From NCBI GenBank assembly GCA_024663395.1, contig JANFAH010000009.1, forward strand, positions 124,001 through 188,000: a stretch of DNA of 64,000 nucleotides. Direction: 5' to 3'. Under the pieces are notes generated by a model. The model made no database searches. It had not been told where the DNA came from and saw only the letters and a list, made by a program, of their open reading frames with translations. This document shows, piece after piece, positions 10,462 through 21,023 of the stretch. Each line of letters opens with the position of its first letter. The stretch's first letter is position 1. Source of the stretch: Pisolithus tinctorius. Lineage: Eukaryota > Basidiomycota > Agaricomycetes > Boletales > Pisolithaceae. Both the position numbers and the translations under genes were made by a program.

Positions 10462-13144
10462 TTATTTCTTGAAAGGACTGGGTTTGTCTGGGTACCAGTC
10501 ATGATACTCTTGGATGAGTTCTGAGGCATTGTACAACTCTGTTGCTAACACCCAGGTGGTTTCTTTGTCAGTACCCTCATAACTGGTCCACTGGACCAGA
10601 TACTGCAGCCAACACTTTCTGTGCTGGTCAACCTTTGAGTTGAGTATTTCTGCTACTTCAAATTCTAAGTCACCATTGACATCCACTGGTGGGGGTGGAG
10701 GTTGAGTCTGGTTGGGTATGGTATTTGGGATGGCTGGTTCAAGCTGGGATATGTGGAAGACTGGATGTACCACACACATGGAGTCTGGTAAATGCAGGGT
10801 GAACAAGTGTGAACTGGCCTGGGCTATTATGGGGTAAGGCCTGAGGTTCTTCTTGCTCAACTTCTTGGAGGGCTGGGTTGACCAGAAGTACTTGGCTTTT
10901 ACATAGACATTATCACCCACTTTGAAGTCTGGGGCCAGCATGCACTTAGCATCTGCCAGTCCTTGGTAGCATTGCTGGGTGAGAGCCATTTCTTCATGAA
11001 GGTACTAGTGCAGTGAATCTAAGTTGACTGTGTAGTCACAAGCCTGGTTGGAAGTGAGGTCATGCTCAGGGAAGACCAAGATATTAGGGTGGTAACCCTT
11101 ATTGGTGAAGAAGGGTGATACCCCAGTTGTAGTGCTGGGTGCATTGTTGTAAGCAAACTCAGCCAATGGTAGTAGCTTGGCCCAGTTATCCTGTTGGTAG
11201 TTACAGTAGACCTGGAGATATTGTTCAAGGGTCTGATTGGTGCACTCTGTCTGACCATCCCCCTCTGGGTGATACCCAGAGGTGAAGTGTAGACACATGT
11301 CTAGAGCCTTACCAAGAGACCAGAAGAACTGGGATATGAATTCTGATCCCTGGTCTGAGGTCACATGGGCTGGTACACAGTGCTTGGAGAATATGTGCAT
11401 GAGGAAGAGCTTGGTGAGATCAGGGGCTGTGATGGTGTTGTGAGTAGGTATGAAAATGGCTTGCTTTGAAAGCCAGTTGACCATGACAAGGATGGTGGTA
11501 AAGGCAGTTGAGGCTGGGAGTTGCTCTATGAAATCCATCGAGATGGAATTCCATGGCTTCTCTGGCACAGGGAGTTGCTTGAGTAGGCTGTAAGGCTGGT
11601 GGCAGGGTACCTTGGCCCAGGCACAGGTAGTGCAGGACTGGACATACTCCTTGACAAATGTCCTTAAGCCAGGCCAAGTGTATTCATGCCAGATGAGTTC
11701 TAAGGTTCTATTTTGGCTGAAGTGGCCAGACAAGGGGTGATATGTTTGAACCTCAAGACATGAAGGTGAAGGTTGTTAGAGTCTGGTACATAGATTCTTC
11801 CATCTAGGCAGAGGAAGCCAGTGTCATCAACTGACCACTGGGAATCTGATGTATCTGAGAACCAGACTTGGGCGACCAGGTCTGAGGGCAGAGCTGAGAG
11901 GATATCACTATGAAGTTTCTCCATGTCCATCAGTGCAACAGCACATAGGACTGGGTATTCAAGGTAGGTGGCATGCAGGGAGGTGGCTAGCTGTTCCTGC
12001 ATGAAGACCAGTCTGAGGTTCTGTGGGTTGACCTGGGCATAGTTGCTATTCCCCTCTTTGGGGTAGACATCCCATTGTCTAGTTAGGGTGTCAGGCTTAG
12101 CACTGAGTTTACCAGGTCTGAACCAGATAATCATATTGAATTGTGACAGAAATTCAGACCAGCATGCCTGGTGCCAGGTCAATACCTTTGAAGTGGAGAA
12201 GTACTCCAGGTTCTTATGATTGGTGACAATGTCAACCAGTACTGCAGAGCCTTCCAAGTAATACCACCATATCCAGAATGCCTCAAAGATTGTGAGTAAT
12301 TCCTTATCATGGGTGTCATAATTTAACTCTGGGGCAGTTAAGGTGTGAGAGTAGAATGTGACCAGCCAGATTTGACCATCACCACTGGTGATGGTCAAAA
12401 TACCAGCTATGGCATAATCAGATGCATCAGTCTTGACAGTAATAGGAGTGTCCAGGGAAAAATGAGTTAGGACCAGGGCAGTGGTGAAGGCCTGCTCAAG
12501 TTTGTTGAAAGACCAGTGGCACTCCTCAGAGAAGTTCCAGGGAGCACCTTTGCATGTCAACCAGGTTAAAGGTACCACCATGTCCAAGTAGTTGAAAATG
12601 AACCAGCAATAGAAATTGGCAAAGCCCAGGAAGGACTGAATGTCCTTTACCTTCCAGGGCTCAGGCCAGTCACAGATAGCTTTGACTTTCTCTGAAGACA
12701 TGGTAAGGCTGGTTGGGGACAAGTGGTAGCCCAGGTATTCCACAGAGTCTGAGTGGAACTCACACTTCTCTGGTTTAGCATATAGGCCATGCAACCAGAG
12801 CCAGCAAAGCACCTCCCAAACATGCTGCTTGTGTGAAGACTCATCTCCAGAGTAGATCAGGATGTGGTCAAGGTAGATGATGATGCAGACATCTAGCATA
12901 TCTGCAAAGATTGTATTGATGAACTGTTGAAGGTGGCTGGGGCATTGGTAAGACCAAAAGGCATCACCAACCACTCATAAGACCCATAGCATGTTCTAAA
13001 GGCTGTTTTCCACTCATCTCCAGGTGCAATCTGGATGAGGTGGTATGTATGCCTCAAGTTGATTTTAGTGTAGATTTTGGCATGACTAGGGGAGTCTAAT
13101 AGGTCAGATATTAATGGTAGGGGGTACTGGTCTTTCTTGGTGAG
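10462..13144 (-). pseudogene. Chromovirus X pol: RT, RNase H, integrase, chromodomain
   Basis: Read leftward from 13144: RT palm (GLTNAPATF near 12930, then IIYLDHILIYSG), thumb, RNase H (LTHFSLDTPITVKTDASDYA), zinc-binding integrase N-domain (YVQSCTTCAWAK), and integrase core with D (SMDFIEQLP), D (TSDQGSEF) and E (DGQTECTNQ). The C-terminal chromodomain at 10462-10989 (VAEILNSKV...CWLQYLVQW...ELIQEYHDWYP) marks a chromovirus. Lesions: the catalytic YLDD is YLDH, frame changes lie near 12930 and 11735, and a TAG stop at 11003 separates integrase core from C-domain. The RT N-terminal part continues beyond the LTR insertion at 14896. RT activity is not possible as read. Confidence 0.9.
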
Positions 13145-14895
13145 TGTCATATCCATGACTCTCAGACTCAATCCCAGTCCAGTCTGGACCCCTATCCCCT
13201 ATCTCTGGTCAAGCCTGGTCCTGGTCCAGCCTAGAAAACCCAACTCCAGCCCTAGATAACCCAACTCCAGCCTGAACAACTCAAGTCCGGTGTTTTACCC
13301 CTATCTCCGGTCCATTCTGGCCTCCTGGCCTTGTGCTGCTCCACCCTGGTCCTCCCAGGTCCATGTCCAGGTCACCTGGACATAATTCTGGTCTGTTTTC
13401 CATTGTTTGTACTATATTTAGTCTAGTCCCCTTTGCTGATCTTTGCTTACTGTACAAACCTGTGTCCAACTCTGGTTATGCCAGTCACCTGGACTTTAAC
13501 TATTAGTCTTGGCACAGCCTCCATGGCTGTCCACACCTTGCTAATCATCTCACTAATAGCTTATTTACAAGTCCAGCTCTATGTTCATTACCCTGGACCA
13601 GCCTCATGTATTTAACCCATGTACATACTTCATGGTACTCCAGTCAGAATATCAATTTAGTATTACCCTCAACTCTGTACTACACCCCAAGTCTACTCTA
13701 TAGCTAAGGCCAAGCCTTAAGCTATCCCCAGCTCCTGTCCCAGACCTCTCCCTGGCTTGCATAAGGGTACAGCACATAAGCTGAGACCAAGGGAGGTAGA
13801 TCCAACCCTGGACTGGCTTCCCCCTGTGCACACTCCAAGACTGGCCAGTTTCCCATGGCGTCATGACCATGACACCAACATAAGCCCCTACAACCTACTC
13901 TGCCCTCTTCTGACATGTTCCCACACTTCTCCACCCTCTTCCGATGTGTTCCCACGCTCCTCCGACCCTCCTGACACCTGTCCAAGGTCCCCTGTCCATG
14001 TTCCAACCAACTCTGCTCAATTCCACCCTCAGGCTGGTCACAAGGAGGCCAGACCTTCATCTGTGCCTCCTCCAAGGCCTTGGTCAGCCCAGCAGGCTGT
14101 CAGACTTGTGGCCCTGCATTCCAGATAGGGTTCCACCCTCATGTTGGTTTTTTTCCATTCTTCCACTCCTTTGGTATTTACCCTCTCTCCCTAGTTGTAG
14201 TAGTTTCCTTGTCTCAGTTAAGGTCCCCATTGTCCCTACCCTCTATCCCTTGTGTCAGAGGGACTGCTAACCTGTTATATGCTTGTTGGTTTACATTCTA
14301 TACTGCACTTCCCTTGACCTGCATTGTATATAAGGCCATGTAGTACTCTGATGTAATCAGTACAAACATTGAATAAAGTCCCCACCTTCAACTCCCTCTC
14401 AGTTCCCTCCAGAGTTGGGTCTCCACTCCCTCTGAGTCTGCTCCACCTCTGAAATATGAGGGCTGAGCTCATGCAAGGGGGCAGCACACTAGCTGAACCC
14501 AACGCCCTCTCATCTGACCTCCAACCTCTGACTCCAACTCTCTTCTCCAAAACTTTCCCCCATACCCCTCTGCTCACTGTTCATTGAATATCTCACCACC
14601 CAGTGGTCAGGATCACTTTGGACTTTGACCACTGTACTCTGCAGCCCAACCCACTCCTACTCCACCCTAAGAGGAAGTCAGGGGTGTTGTGCAAACTTGA
14701 CACATGGTCCCAGTCTCGTTCCCATGCTCCTGGTCTTAAGTCTGGTCCTCCAGACTTAACCCCTGACCTCCTGCCCTAACTCCAGTCCAACTGGACCTGG
14801 CCCCTGTCTCCTGGCCTTAACTTTGGTCATCTGGACTTAGCCCCTGTCACCCAGTCTTGAAGCCTGGTCACCTGAGGGTAAACCCATACTTAACA
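13145..14895 (+). mobile_element. Solo LTR G inserted in RT of chromovirus X (TSD GTGAG)
   Basis: It starts TGTCATATCCATGAC at 13145 and ends ACTTAACA at 14895. GTGAG lies at 13140-13144 and 14896-14900; removing the insert restores the RT reading CTTGGTGAGTTTG. Own length is about 902 bp after subtracting LTR J. It contains tandem near-repeats of 'aacccaactccagcc' at about 13240-13290. Confidence 0.9.
13859..14702 (-). mobile_element. Solo LTR J inserted in LTR G (TSD CATGG)
   Basis: Flanked by CATGG at 13854-13858 and 14703-14707. The left end reads CGTCATGACC (TG end mutated to CG); the right end is ACTTGACA. On its own strand it carries the J core (GTGCTGCCCCCTTGCATGAG, CAGCCCTCATATTTCAGAGG). 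Length is 844 bp. Many CpGs are lost relative to 57476-58279. Confidence 0.85.
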
Positions 14896-14900
14896 GTGAG

Positions 14901-15274
14901 TTTGTTAAGGCCCTGGAAGTCAACACATAACTGGAGTGAACCATCCTTCTTTTTTATGAAGAGGACCAGTGCAGTGTAGGGGGAAGAAGTGGGCTGGATG
15001 AAACTGGTGGTCAGGTTTTCATCAATGACCACCTGGAGAGCTTGCAGCTCAACTGGGGATAGTGAGTAGATAGTTCCAACAGGTGGTGTAGTACCCACTT
15101 CCAGTTTGATCTTAAGGTTGTACTCCTGGTGTGGGGGGAGAGTAGATGCCTTGGCTTTGCTAAAGACATCAGCAAAGTCATGGTAGTCCTTTGGTACACC
15201 AGCCAAGTCCAGTGGAGGGCTGGTAGAGGCAGACTGGGCCAGGACCAGGACCAGTGGGCATAGATGAAGCTGGA
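14901..15274 (-). pseudogene. Chromovirus X pol, RT N-terminal fragment
   Basis: The frame (14896-15206 and beyond) reads GVPKDYHDFADVFSKAKA, then FIKKKDGSLQLCVDFQGLNKLT, the linker and first RT block of Ty3/gypsy pol. It is cut off on the left by LTR G and on the right by the copia insertion at 15280. It matches the plus-strand copy in chromovirus Y at about 26935-27240. Confidence 0.9.
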
Positions 15275-15279
15275 ATGGG

Positions 15280-15568
15280 TGTTCAGATATCCACTTTGCT
15301 GAGGCCCTTGTGCCCAGTGTAAGAGACTATTATTGAGGGAAATACTACAGACAACATACCTTGTGCCCAGTGTAAGAGACTGAAGAAAATTTCACTGGGC
15401 ACACAGCAGTAAGTGTGCAAAAATGATAAACAAAGGTAAATAGTAAACAAAAACAAACCAAGGGCACTTAGAGCGAAGCCAAGTGTCCACTAGAAGTCTG
15501 TAGTGTGAGAGAAGAACATAATAAAGGATAAACTGCGAAATGAGGTGCACAGGCACCACATATGAACA
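15280..15568 (-). repeat. 3' LTR of copia #1 (family A, long form)
   Basis: It begins TGTTCAGATATCC and ends CATATGAACA. It contains two direct copies of GTGCCCAGTGTAAGAGACT about 53 bp apart and the GTGCCCAGTG/CACTGGGCAC inverted repeat. The polypurine tract GGGGGGAG of the minus strand abuts it at 15569-15576. Confidence 0.95.
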
Positions 15569-15595
15569 CTCCCCCCTGAATGTGCACCTCTGCAC

Positions 15596-16067
15596 TTATG
15601 AGCTCCCCCCTGATGAGCCAAGTCCAAGGGCCTTGCAGAACTCCATGACTTTGGGCTTAGGTAGCGCTTTTGTGAGTAGGTCAGCTGCCTGGGAGGCAGT
15701 AGGAATGAAAATGGGCGAAATAAGCTTGTCCTGGACCGCATCCCTGAGCCAGTAGTAGCACAAGTCCAACTGCTTCATCCTCCCATGGTGTTCTGGATTT
15801 TTCGCCACAGAAATTGCGGATTGGTTGTCCATCATCAGAGTGGATGGTCCAGGAAGTGAAAATCCGATTTCTTTGAGCAGATTTCGCATCCACTTGATTT
15901 CCTTGCCTGCTTGGACAGCTGCCATGTACTCTGCCTCAGTGGTGGACAAAGCGACGACTCCCTGCAGCTTGGAACACCAAGATACTGCCCCAGTGCCCAT
16001 CTTTACCACATATCCACCAGTAGATCGCCCAGAGTCCTTGCAGCCACCATGATCTGCATCAGTGAAG
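15596..16067 (-). pseudogene. Copia #1 RNase H C-terminal segment (frameshifted from pol)
   Basis: This frame encodes TGAVSWCSKLQGVV, ALSTTEAEYMAA, the QLDLCYYWLRDAV segment and the end QAADLLTKALPK, the usual copia RNase H and pol terminus. It is separated from the main pol frame by a one-base loss near 16068, where other copies read SEPFTTFSDADHGGCKD. The stop at 15596-15598 is the normal pol end. Confidence 0.9.
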
Positions 16068-18855
16068 GTGATAAAGGCTCAGAAGTCGATGGATCAGGGG
16101 AGTAAGTGAGGGAATGGTCAAGGGTACCCTTGAGATAGCGCATGAGGTGTTTTACAGCTAGCCAGTGAGCCCAACCTGGATTAGAGTTGAATCTGGCAAG
16201 GACTCCAACAGTATAGGCGATGTCTGGGCGAGTGGTAGTGGCCAGGTACATCAGAGCACCTACAGCAGAAAGATAAGGGACATTGCGCATAGTTTCAACT
16301 TCCTCAGGAGTCTGGGGAGCTTGCTGGCGAGATAGACGAAGATTTGGCTCCATTGGGGTCGAAATAGGCTTGCAATCAGCCATTCCAAATCGTTCCAAGA
16401 TATCTATGCAGTATTGGCACTGGGAGAGCGAAATCGAGCGATTGGGGCGGTCCCTATCTATTTTGATGCCTAGCAGCTGAGTGGTAGGGCCAAGATCGCA
16501 AATTTTGAAGTGGTGGCTGAGCTGGGAGACAAAGGAGTTGATGGCAGCTTCAGATTTTGATGCAAGAGTCATATCATCGACAAAGACTGGAAGGATAATG
16601 GTGACACCATTTTTGGAGTAGATATAGATGCTGGCATCGGAATAAGTTTGTTGAAAGTCGAGGGACTCGAGTACAGCGTGCATCTTCTTGTTCCAGCAGT
16701 TTCCGCCCTGTTTACTGCCATAAATCGCTTTTTGGAGCAGACACACCTGAGATCTGGGGTTTCCCTCCACAAATCCTTCTGGTTGTGCCATGTACACTTC
16801 GCAATCCATCTCCCCATTCAGATAGGCATGGGAGACATCAACAGATCGCAGGTGGAGGTCTTCAAGGGCAGCAAGGGCCAGAATGACTCTGATGGAAGAA
16901 AGACGAGCTGTAGGGGCGAAAACCTCGAGATAATCGAAGCCAGGTCGCTGGTTGTACCCCTTGGCAACTAATCGAGCCTTGTAGCGATCGATGGACCCAT
17001 CAGCATTGCGCTTGACCTTAAATACCCACTTTGAGCCAATGACTTTGCTTCCAGGAGGCCTGGGGACAAGTTTCCAAGTCCCATTGGTCTGGTGCGCAGC
17101 TAACTCCTCTAGGGCTGCTGCTCGCCATTTTTCAGCATCAGGGCGCTCCATGGCTTCAGCATAAGTCAGTGGTTCATCAGGGAGAGCTGCAGACATGGCC
17201 AGCTCATCATCACTGTCATCTTCATCAACCACATCATCCAACTGCGCAGGGGAGAGCTTCCACCACTCCCTAGGTTTCTGTCTTCGCCTTGGAGGAAATC
17301 TAGCGCCAATTCCAATGGGACTGGAAGGTCTAGGAGGTGGTGTAGGTGATGGAGTGTGGGGAGGCACTGGGACGAGCTCTGGCGCAGCAATTTGAGGTGG
17401 AATGGGATCTGGATCACCTGCTGCAAGGTCTTCATCTCCCCCCTGATCCAGATCATCATCAGACTCGCTTTCAGAGTCCAAATTTCGTTGTGGATGATAG
17501 ATATCAGTGGCAGGAGGGTTTTGATTGTCAGGTAAAGGGGTGAATGAGGTTGAGGGAGGCTTAGGAGGGAGAGGCACAGATTGCGAAGGTGAGGAAGGGC
17601 GAGCAGCTAGAGGGAAATACCTCTCATCAAAATCAGCCCTTTCTGAGATTACTGTGCACTTTGTGGTGGGATTGTAGAATTTCCAGCCTTTGTAGCCCTC
17701 AGGGTAGCCAATAAATACACATTTCTCCATGTGTGGATCTAGAGGTCGCCTCTTGTCTCTCTGGATGTGTACATAGGCTGTACAGCCCCAAACTCGAAGG
17801 TGGGAGAGGTCTGGCTTGTGCCCATGCCATAGCTCATAGGGAGTCGCATTTGGGACAGCCTCAGTGGGGCACCTGTTCCATATATGAACCAGGGAAGCAA
17901 GGCATTCACCCCAGAAGGCTTTGGGGAGTCCAGATTCATCCAGCATCGCAGTAATTCGCTCTGCAAGCACCCTATTAGCTCGCTCTGCCACTCCATTCTG
18001 CTGTGGGCGATTCCTGACAGTGTGCTGGCGCAGGATGCCGCACTGGGTGGTGAAATCGATGAAGGAATTGCTCATATACTCTCCTCCTTTATCATCGCGC
18101 AAAATCTTGATTTTTCGTTCACTCTGGTTCTCTGCAAAGGCCTTAAAGGTCTTAAAGGCTTTGAAAACTTCTGATTTAGCTTTGATGGGCAAAACGAAGC
18201 GATAGTGCGAATAATCATCGATGAAGGTGACCCAGTACTTGAATCCAGAGACAGAGGGGTGGCCCACAGAGTGTACATCGCTGTGGACGAGTTCTAGGGG
18301 CCTGGAGGCACGAGTGGATGAGCTGGGGAAGGGGTTTGCATGCATTTTACCAGCCAGGCAGGGTTCACAGACTCGGTCAGGCTTAGCCTGGCTATCCAAG
18401 GACATACCAGTGACTAGCTGGCGCTCCAGGAGGGTTTTAACACCTGTGAGATTGTGATGGGCAAGTCTCCTGTGCCACAAGTCCAAATCCAGGGGCAAAG
18501 TCATCGCAGCAGAGGCATATTCACTGAGGGGAACAGTGTCACCCTCCAGGAAAGCAGAGTTGTTGTCCAAAATTCTTGCAACGAAGAGGGTAGGGCCAGG
18601 GTGCTGCCTGAAGCACATTTGCGAAGAATCAATGCTTACAGTGAAGCCCTTGTTGCGACAGAGATATATCACAGATAGTAGATTATTCCTCAGGTCAGGG
18701 ACATGTAGGACATTGCTAAATTCGACAGGACGATGTTTCTTACCCCCCACCACAGGCTCAAACACTACTGACCCCACCCCAGCTGAGTAGACAATTTTGT
18801 TGTCTGCTAGACGCACTGGAACGCGTTTTTGGCTGTAATTTCGCAGCCAGTGTCA
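16003..18855 (-). pseudogene. Copia #1 pol: integrase, RT, RNase H (part)
   Basis: This large frame (937 codons after the stop at 18853-18855) encodes the integrase zinc module (LWHRRLAHHNLTGVK, CEPCLAGKMH), integrase core D-D-E (HSDVHSVGHPS; ILRDDKGGEY; QQNGVAERANR), a proline/acid-rich linker, RT (NGTWKLVPRPPGSKVIGSKW, YGSKQGG, VFVDDMTLAS as the YxDD motif) and the first RNase H acid region. It lies in the same frame as gag; an in-frame TGA separates them. A one-base loss near 16068 moves the RNase H end out of frame. Otherwise it is nearly intact. Confidence 0.95.
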
Positions 18856-19872
18856 ATGAGGCGTCATATGAGAAGTGGCGCCTGTATCTGCGTTCCAATG
18901 GACGTCAGCATCGAGCTGGAGGGGGCACAGAGGAGAGGAGGGGTCAAGGGAACAACAATTTGCATTTCCTGCGAATTCTACCGCTTGGGATGCGCTCTGG
19001 TTGGGTGAGGAGGTTGATGGCGCTGTCCCAGTTGCTGGGGAGGAAGCAGACGAAGTAGAGGCTTGATTTGCGGTGTTAGCACTCTTCTTGTTCTTCTTAT
19101 TCTTCCTAGAGCGATAGAAAGCCTTTGATCTCTCCAGGTTTTGACACTTGTGGACACAGTGGTCTGTATAATCACAGAACGAGCAGGGCGACGAAGCTGG
19201 GCATTTGCAATTGGCGGAGGAGGTAAATAGCGCGGTGTCGGATGTCCCTGCGTCAGGACGATGTTTGCGCTGCGATTCTTCGGCCAGGAACGCTTCTGTG
19301 AGTTTGTCCTTGTCCAGAGATTGGAACAGGAGGAGAGAGGAGGCAAAATGAGAGTAATCTTCACCTAGAGAGCGCACCATAGCCATGCAGACAAGCTCAT
19401 TGTCCATATCCTTGATGGAGTATGGAGTAGTAGAGTCCTTGGGGCGCAATTCTTGAATTCTAGACATAGAATCTTCGATTCTAGCGATTAGGGAGCTGAG
19501 GGACTCATCTGGCTGCTTCCTGATCGAAAAGAAATCGTCCCAGGCATTAAAACGAGTGCCAGGGCGCTGCTGGAGGTGAATGGAGGCTAGAGTCGACCAG
19601 ATTTGCACTGGGTCATCCTGTACAGCATCCACATGCGTCCTCTGCTCGCTGGAGAGGGCCAGGTAGAGTTCTCCTGCCACTTTGTCCGCTCTGAGGTCCC
19701 ATTTGGCTCTAGCTTCGGCTTTGGACTCATCAGGGCGCTTTTCAGTGCCACTGACAATAGTCCAGAGGCCTTTGGTGCGCAGGAAAGCCTTCATTTCACC
19801 TTTCCAGGTGTTGTAGTTGGAAGAGGTGAGCTTTGTAACAGAGAACGACGAGTTGGAGTGGTCTTCGGCCAT
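18853..19872 (-). CDS. Copia #1 Gag and protease segment
   Basis: The ORF from the MAEDHSNSS methionine at 19872 (an upstream in-frame Met at 19896 is less likely, since other copies start at MAEDHS). UBN2-type Gag: SVTKLTSSNYNTWKGEMKAF, ADKVAGELYLALS, FFSIRKQPDESLSSLIARIE. Then a Cys/His module (CKCPASSPCSFCDYTDHCVHKC) and the aspartic protease active site NADTGATSHM. It ends at an in-frame TGA where paralogues have CGC (51674) or CAA (38776), consistent with CpG decay of a CGA. Confidence 0.9.
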   Translation of the reverse strand: MAEDHSNSSFSVTKLTSSNYNTWKGEMKAFLRTKGLWTIVSGTEKRPDESKAEARAKWDLRADKVAGELYLALSSEQRTHVDAVQDDPVQIWSTLASIHLQQRPGTRFNAWDDFFSIRKQPDESLSSLIARIEDSMSRIQELRPKDSTTPYSIKDMDNELVCMAMVRSLGEDYSHFASSLLLFQSLDKDKLTEAFLAEESQRKHRPDAGTSDTALFTSSANCKCPASSPCSFCDYTDHCVHKCQNLERSKAFYRSRKNKKNKKSANTANQASTSSASSPATGTAPSTSSPNQSASQAVEFAGNANCCSLDPSSPLCPLQLDADVHWNADTGATSHMTPH

Positions 19873-20037
19873 TAGGGTGAGTTTCAAGGGAATCAAGCGA
19901 AGAGGGAATGGATGGGGTGAGTCTTGATGCTGGGATGCAATGAAAATGCGATAGAGCGTGAGGAAGTGGGTGTGGCAGGTCGAAACTGTGCGCAGAGGTG
20001 GATGACGTGTCGTATGACGTGTCTGGAGAGTCCTAGA

Positions 20038-20054
20038 GCGCGGGGCTCATAACC
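20038..20054 (-). promoter_or_regulatory. Primer binding site of copia #1 (initiator tRNA-Met internal)
   Basis: On the element strand the sequence directly after the 5' LTR is GGTTATGAGCCCCGCGC. GGTTATGAGCCC is the perfect complement of GGGCTCATAACC, the anticodon stem-loop of fungal initiator tRNA-Met. Priming from a half-tRNA of this kind is known for Drosophila copia and yeast Ty5. The same PBS abuts the LTRs at 40620, 50523 and 56239. Confidence 0.85.
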
Positions 20055-20343
20055 TGTTCAGATATCCACTTTGCTGAGGCCCTTGTGCCCAGTGTAAGAG
20101 ACTATTATTGAGGGAAATACTACAGACAACATACCTTGTGCCCAGTGTAAGAGACTGAAGAAAATTTCACTGGGCACACAGCAGTAAGTGTGCAAAAATG
20201 ATAAACAAAGGTAAATAGTAAACAAAAACAAACCAAGGGCACTTAGAGCGAAGCCAAGTGTCCACTAGAAGTCTGTAGTGTGAGAGAAGAACATAATAAA
20301 GGATAAACTGCGAAATGAGGTGCACAGGCACCACATATGAACA
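20055..20343 (-). repeat. 5' LTR of copia #1
   Basis: 289 bp, apparently identical to the 3' LTR at 15280-15568, followed on the right by the target duplication ATGGG. It contains the same double GTGCCCAGTGTAAGAGACT motif and hairpin. Confidence 0.95.
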
Positions 20344-20348
20344 ATGGG

Positions 20349-20862
20349 GTGGATCCCTCTAGTTTGCAAGTGCATACATACACAGCTGCATTGATCAGGG
20401 TGATGGGGGGAGCCTTCAGGGGGGTGCAAACCAGTGAGTTGACAGATGGTACAGGTGGTGCAGGGCCTGGGTTGGGTTGGTCAGGTAGACTGGGATTGGG
20501 AAGACTGGTTAAGACTGGTGTGGCAGGGGTTGTCAACAGGGTTGGCATTCCTCCTGTAGGTGTCTGGAAAGTTAGACTGCTCAGTACCCAATCAATCAAT
20601 GGATTGTAGCAGGTGAGCCAGTCATGTCCAAGGACTATCTTACATTCAGAATCCAATGGGGCTAAGAACAGGGTTACCAGGGTAACATTGCTGGTCACAA
20701 ACTGAACTGAAAGATCTACTGCTTGAGTGATAATGAAACATGATGACCCATCAATGAGCCAGAGTTGGATAGGGGGTACAGAGTAAGGGTTAAATGAGTG
20801 TTGATTGGCAAATTCTTTATCTATAAAACTATGTGTGGAACTGGAGTCCACTAGATTTGACA
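20349..20862 (-). pseudogene. Chromovirus X protease region (5'-truncated)
   Basis: The frame encodes [16 protein letters not shown] (retropepsin-like D-S-S site), KIVLGHDWL and the downstream linker. It corresponds to 26350-26860 of chromovirus Y. The element stops abruptly at 20862, where repeat U begins; gag and the 5' LTR of X are missing. Confidence 0.85.
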
Positions 20863-21023
20863 AGGCCTCTCATCACCCTCTCCTCTTCTCTCATCCCACA
20901 AACCCAGTGCTTCATCATCCACATACTCTCCTCTATCCTCGCTTTGATGACAGACATATCTGCCTGAAAAGGGTAGCTCAAACAGTGCGATGCCCCCAAT
21001 ATCATAGCTTGCTTTGCAGGGTG

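Larger units (their letters stand above)
15280..20343 (-). mobile_element. Full-length Ty1/copia retrotransposon #1 (TSD ATGGG)
   Basis: A complete 5,064-bp element with 289-bp LTRs at 15280-15568 and 20055-20343 that I cannot tell apart by eye. The duplication ATGGG lies at 15275-15279 and 20344-20348. The empty site is visible in the paralogous gypsy Y sequence near 26860. The element holds PBS, gag, protease, integrase, RT, RNase H and a polypurine tract in copia order. Identical LTRs imply a recent insertion, yet pol carries one stop and one frameshift. Confidence 0.97.

Noticed and set aside
18853..18855. In-frame TGA between gag and pol as a regulated read-through signal
   Set aside because: Paralogues at the same codon have sense codons (CGC near 51674, CAA near 38776); decay of CGA explains it better.
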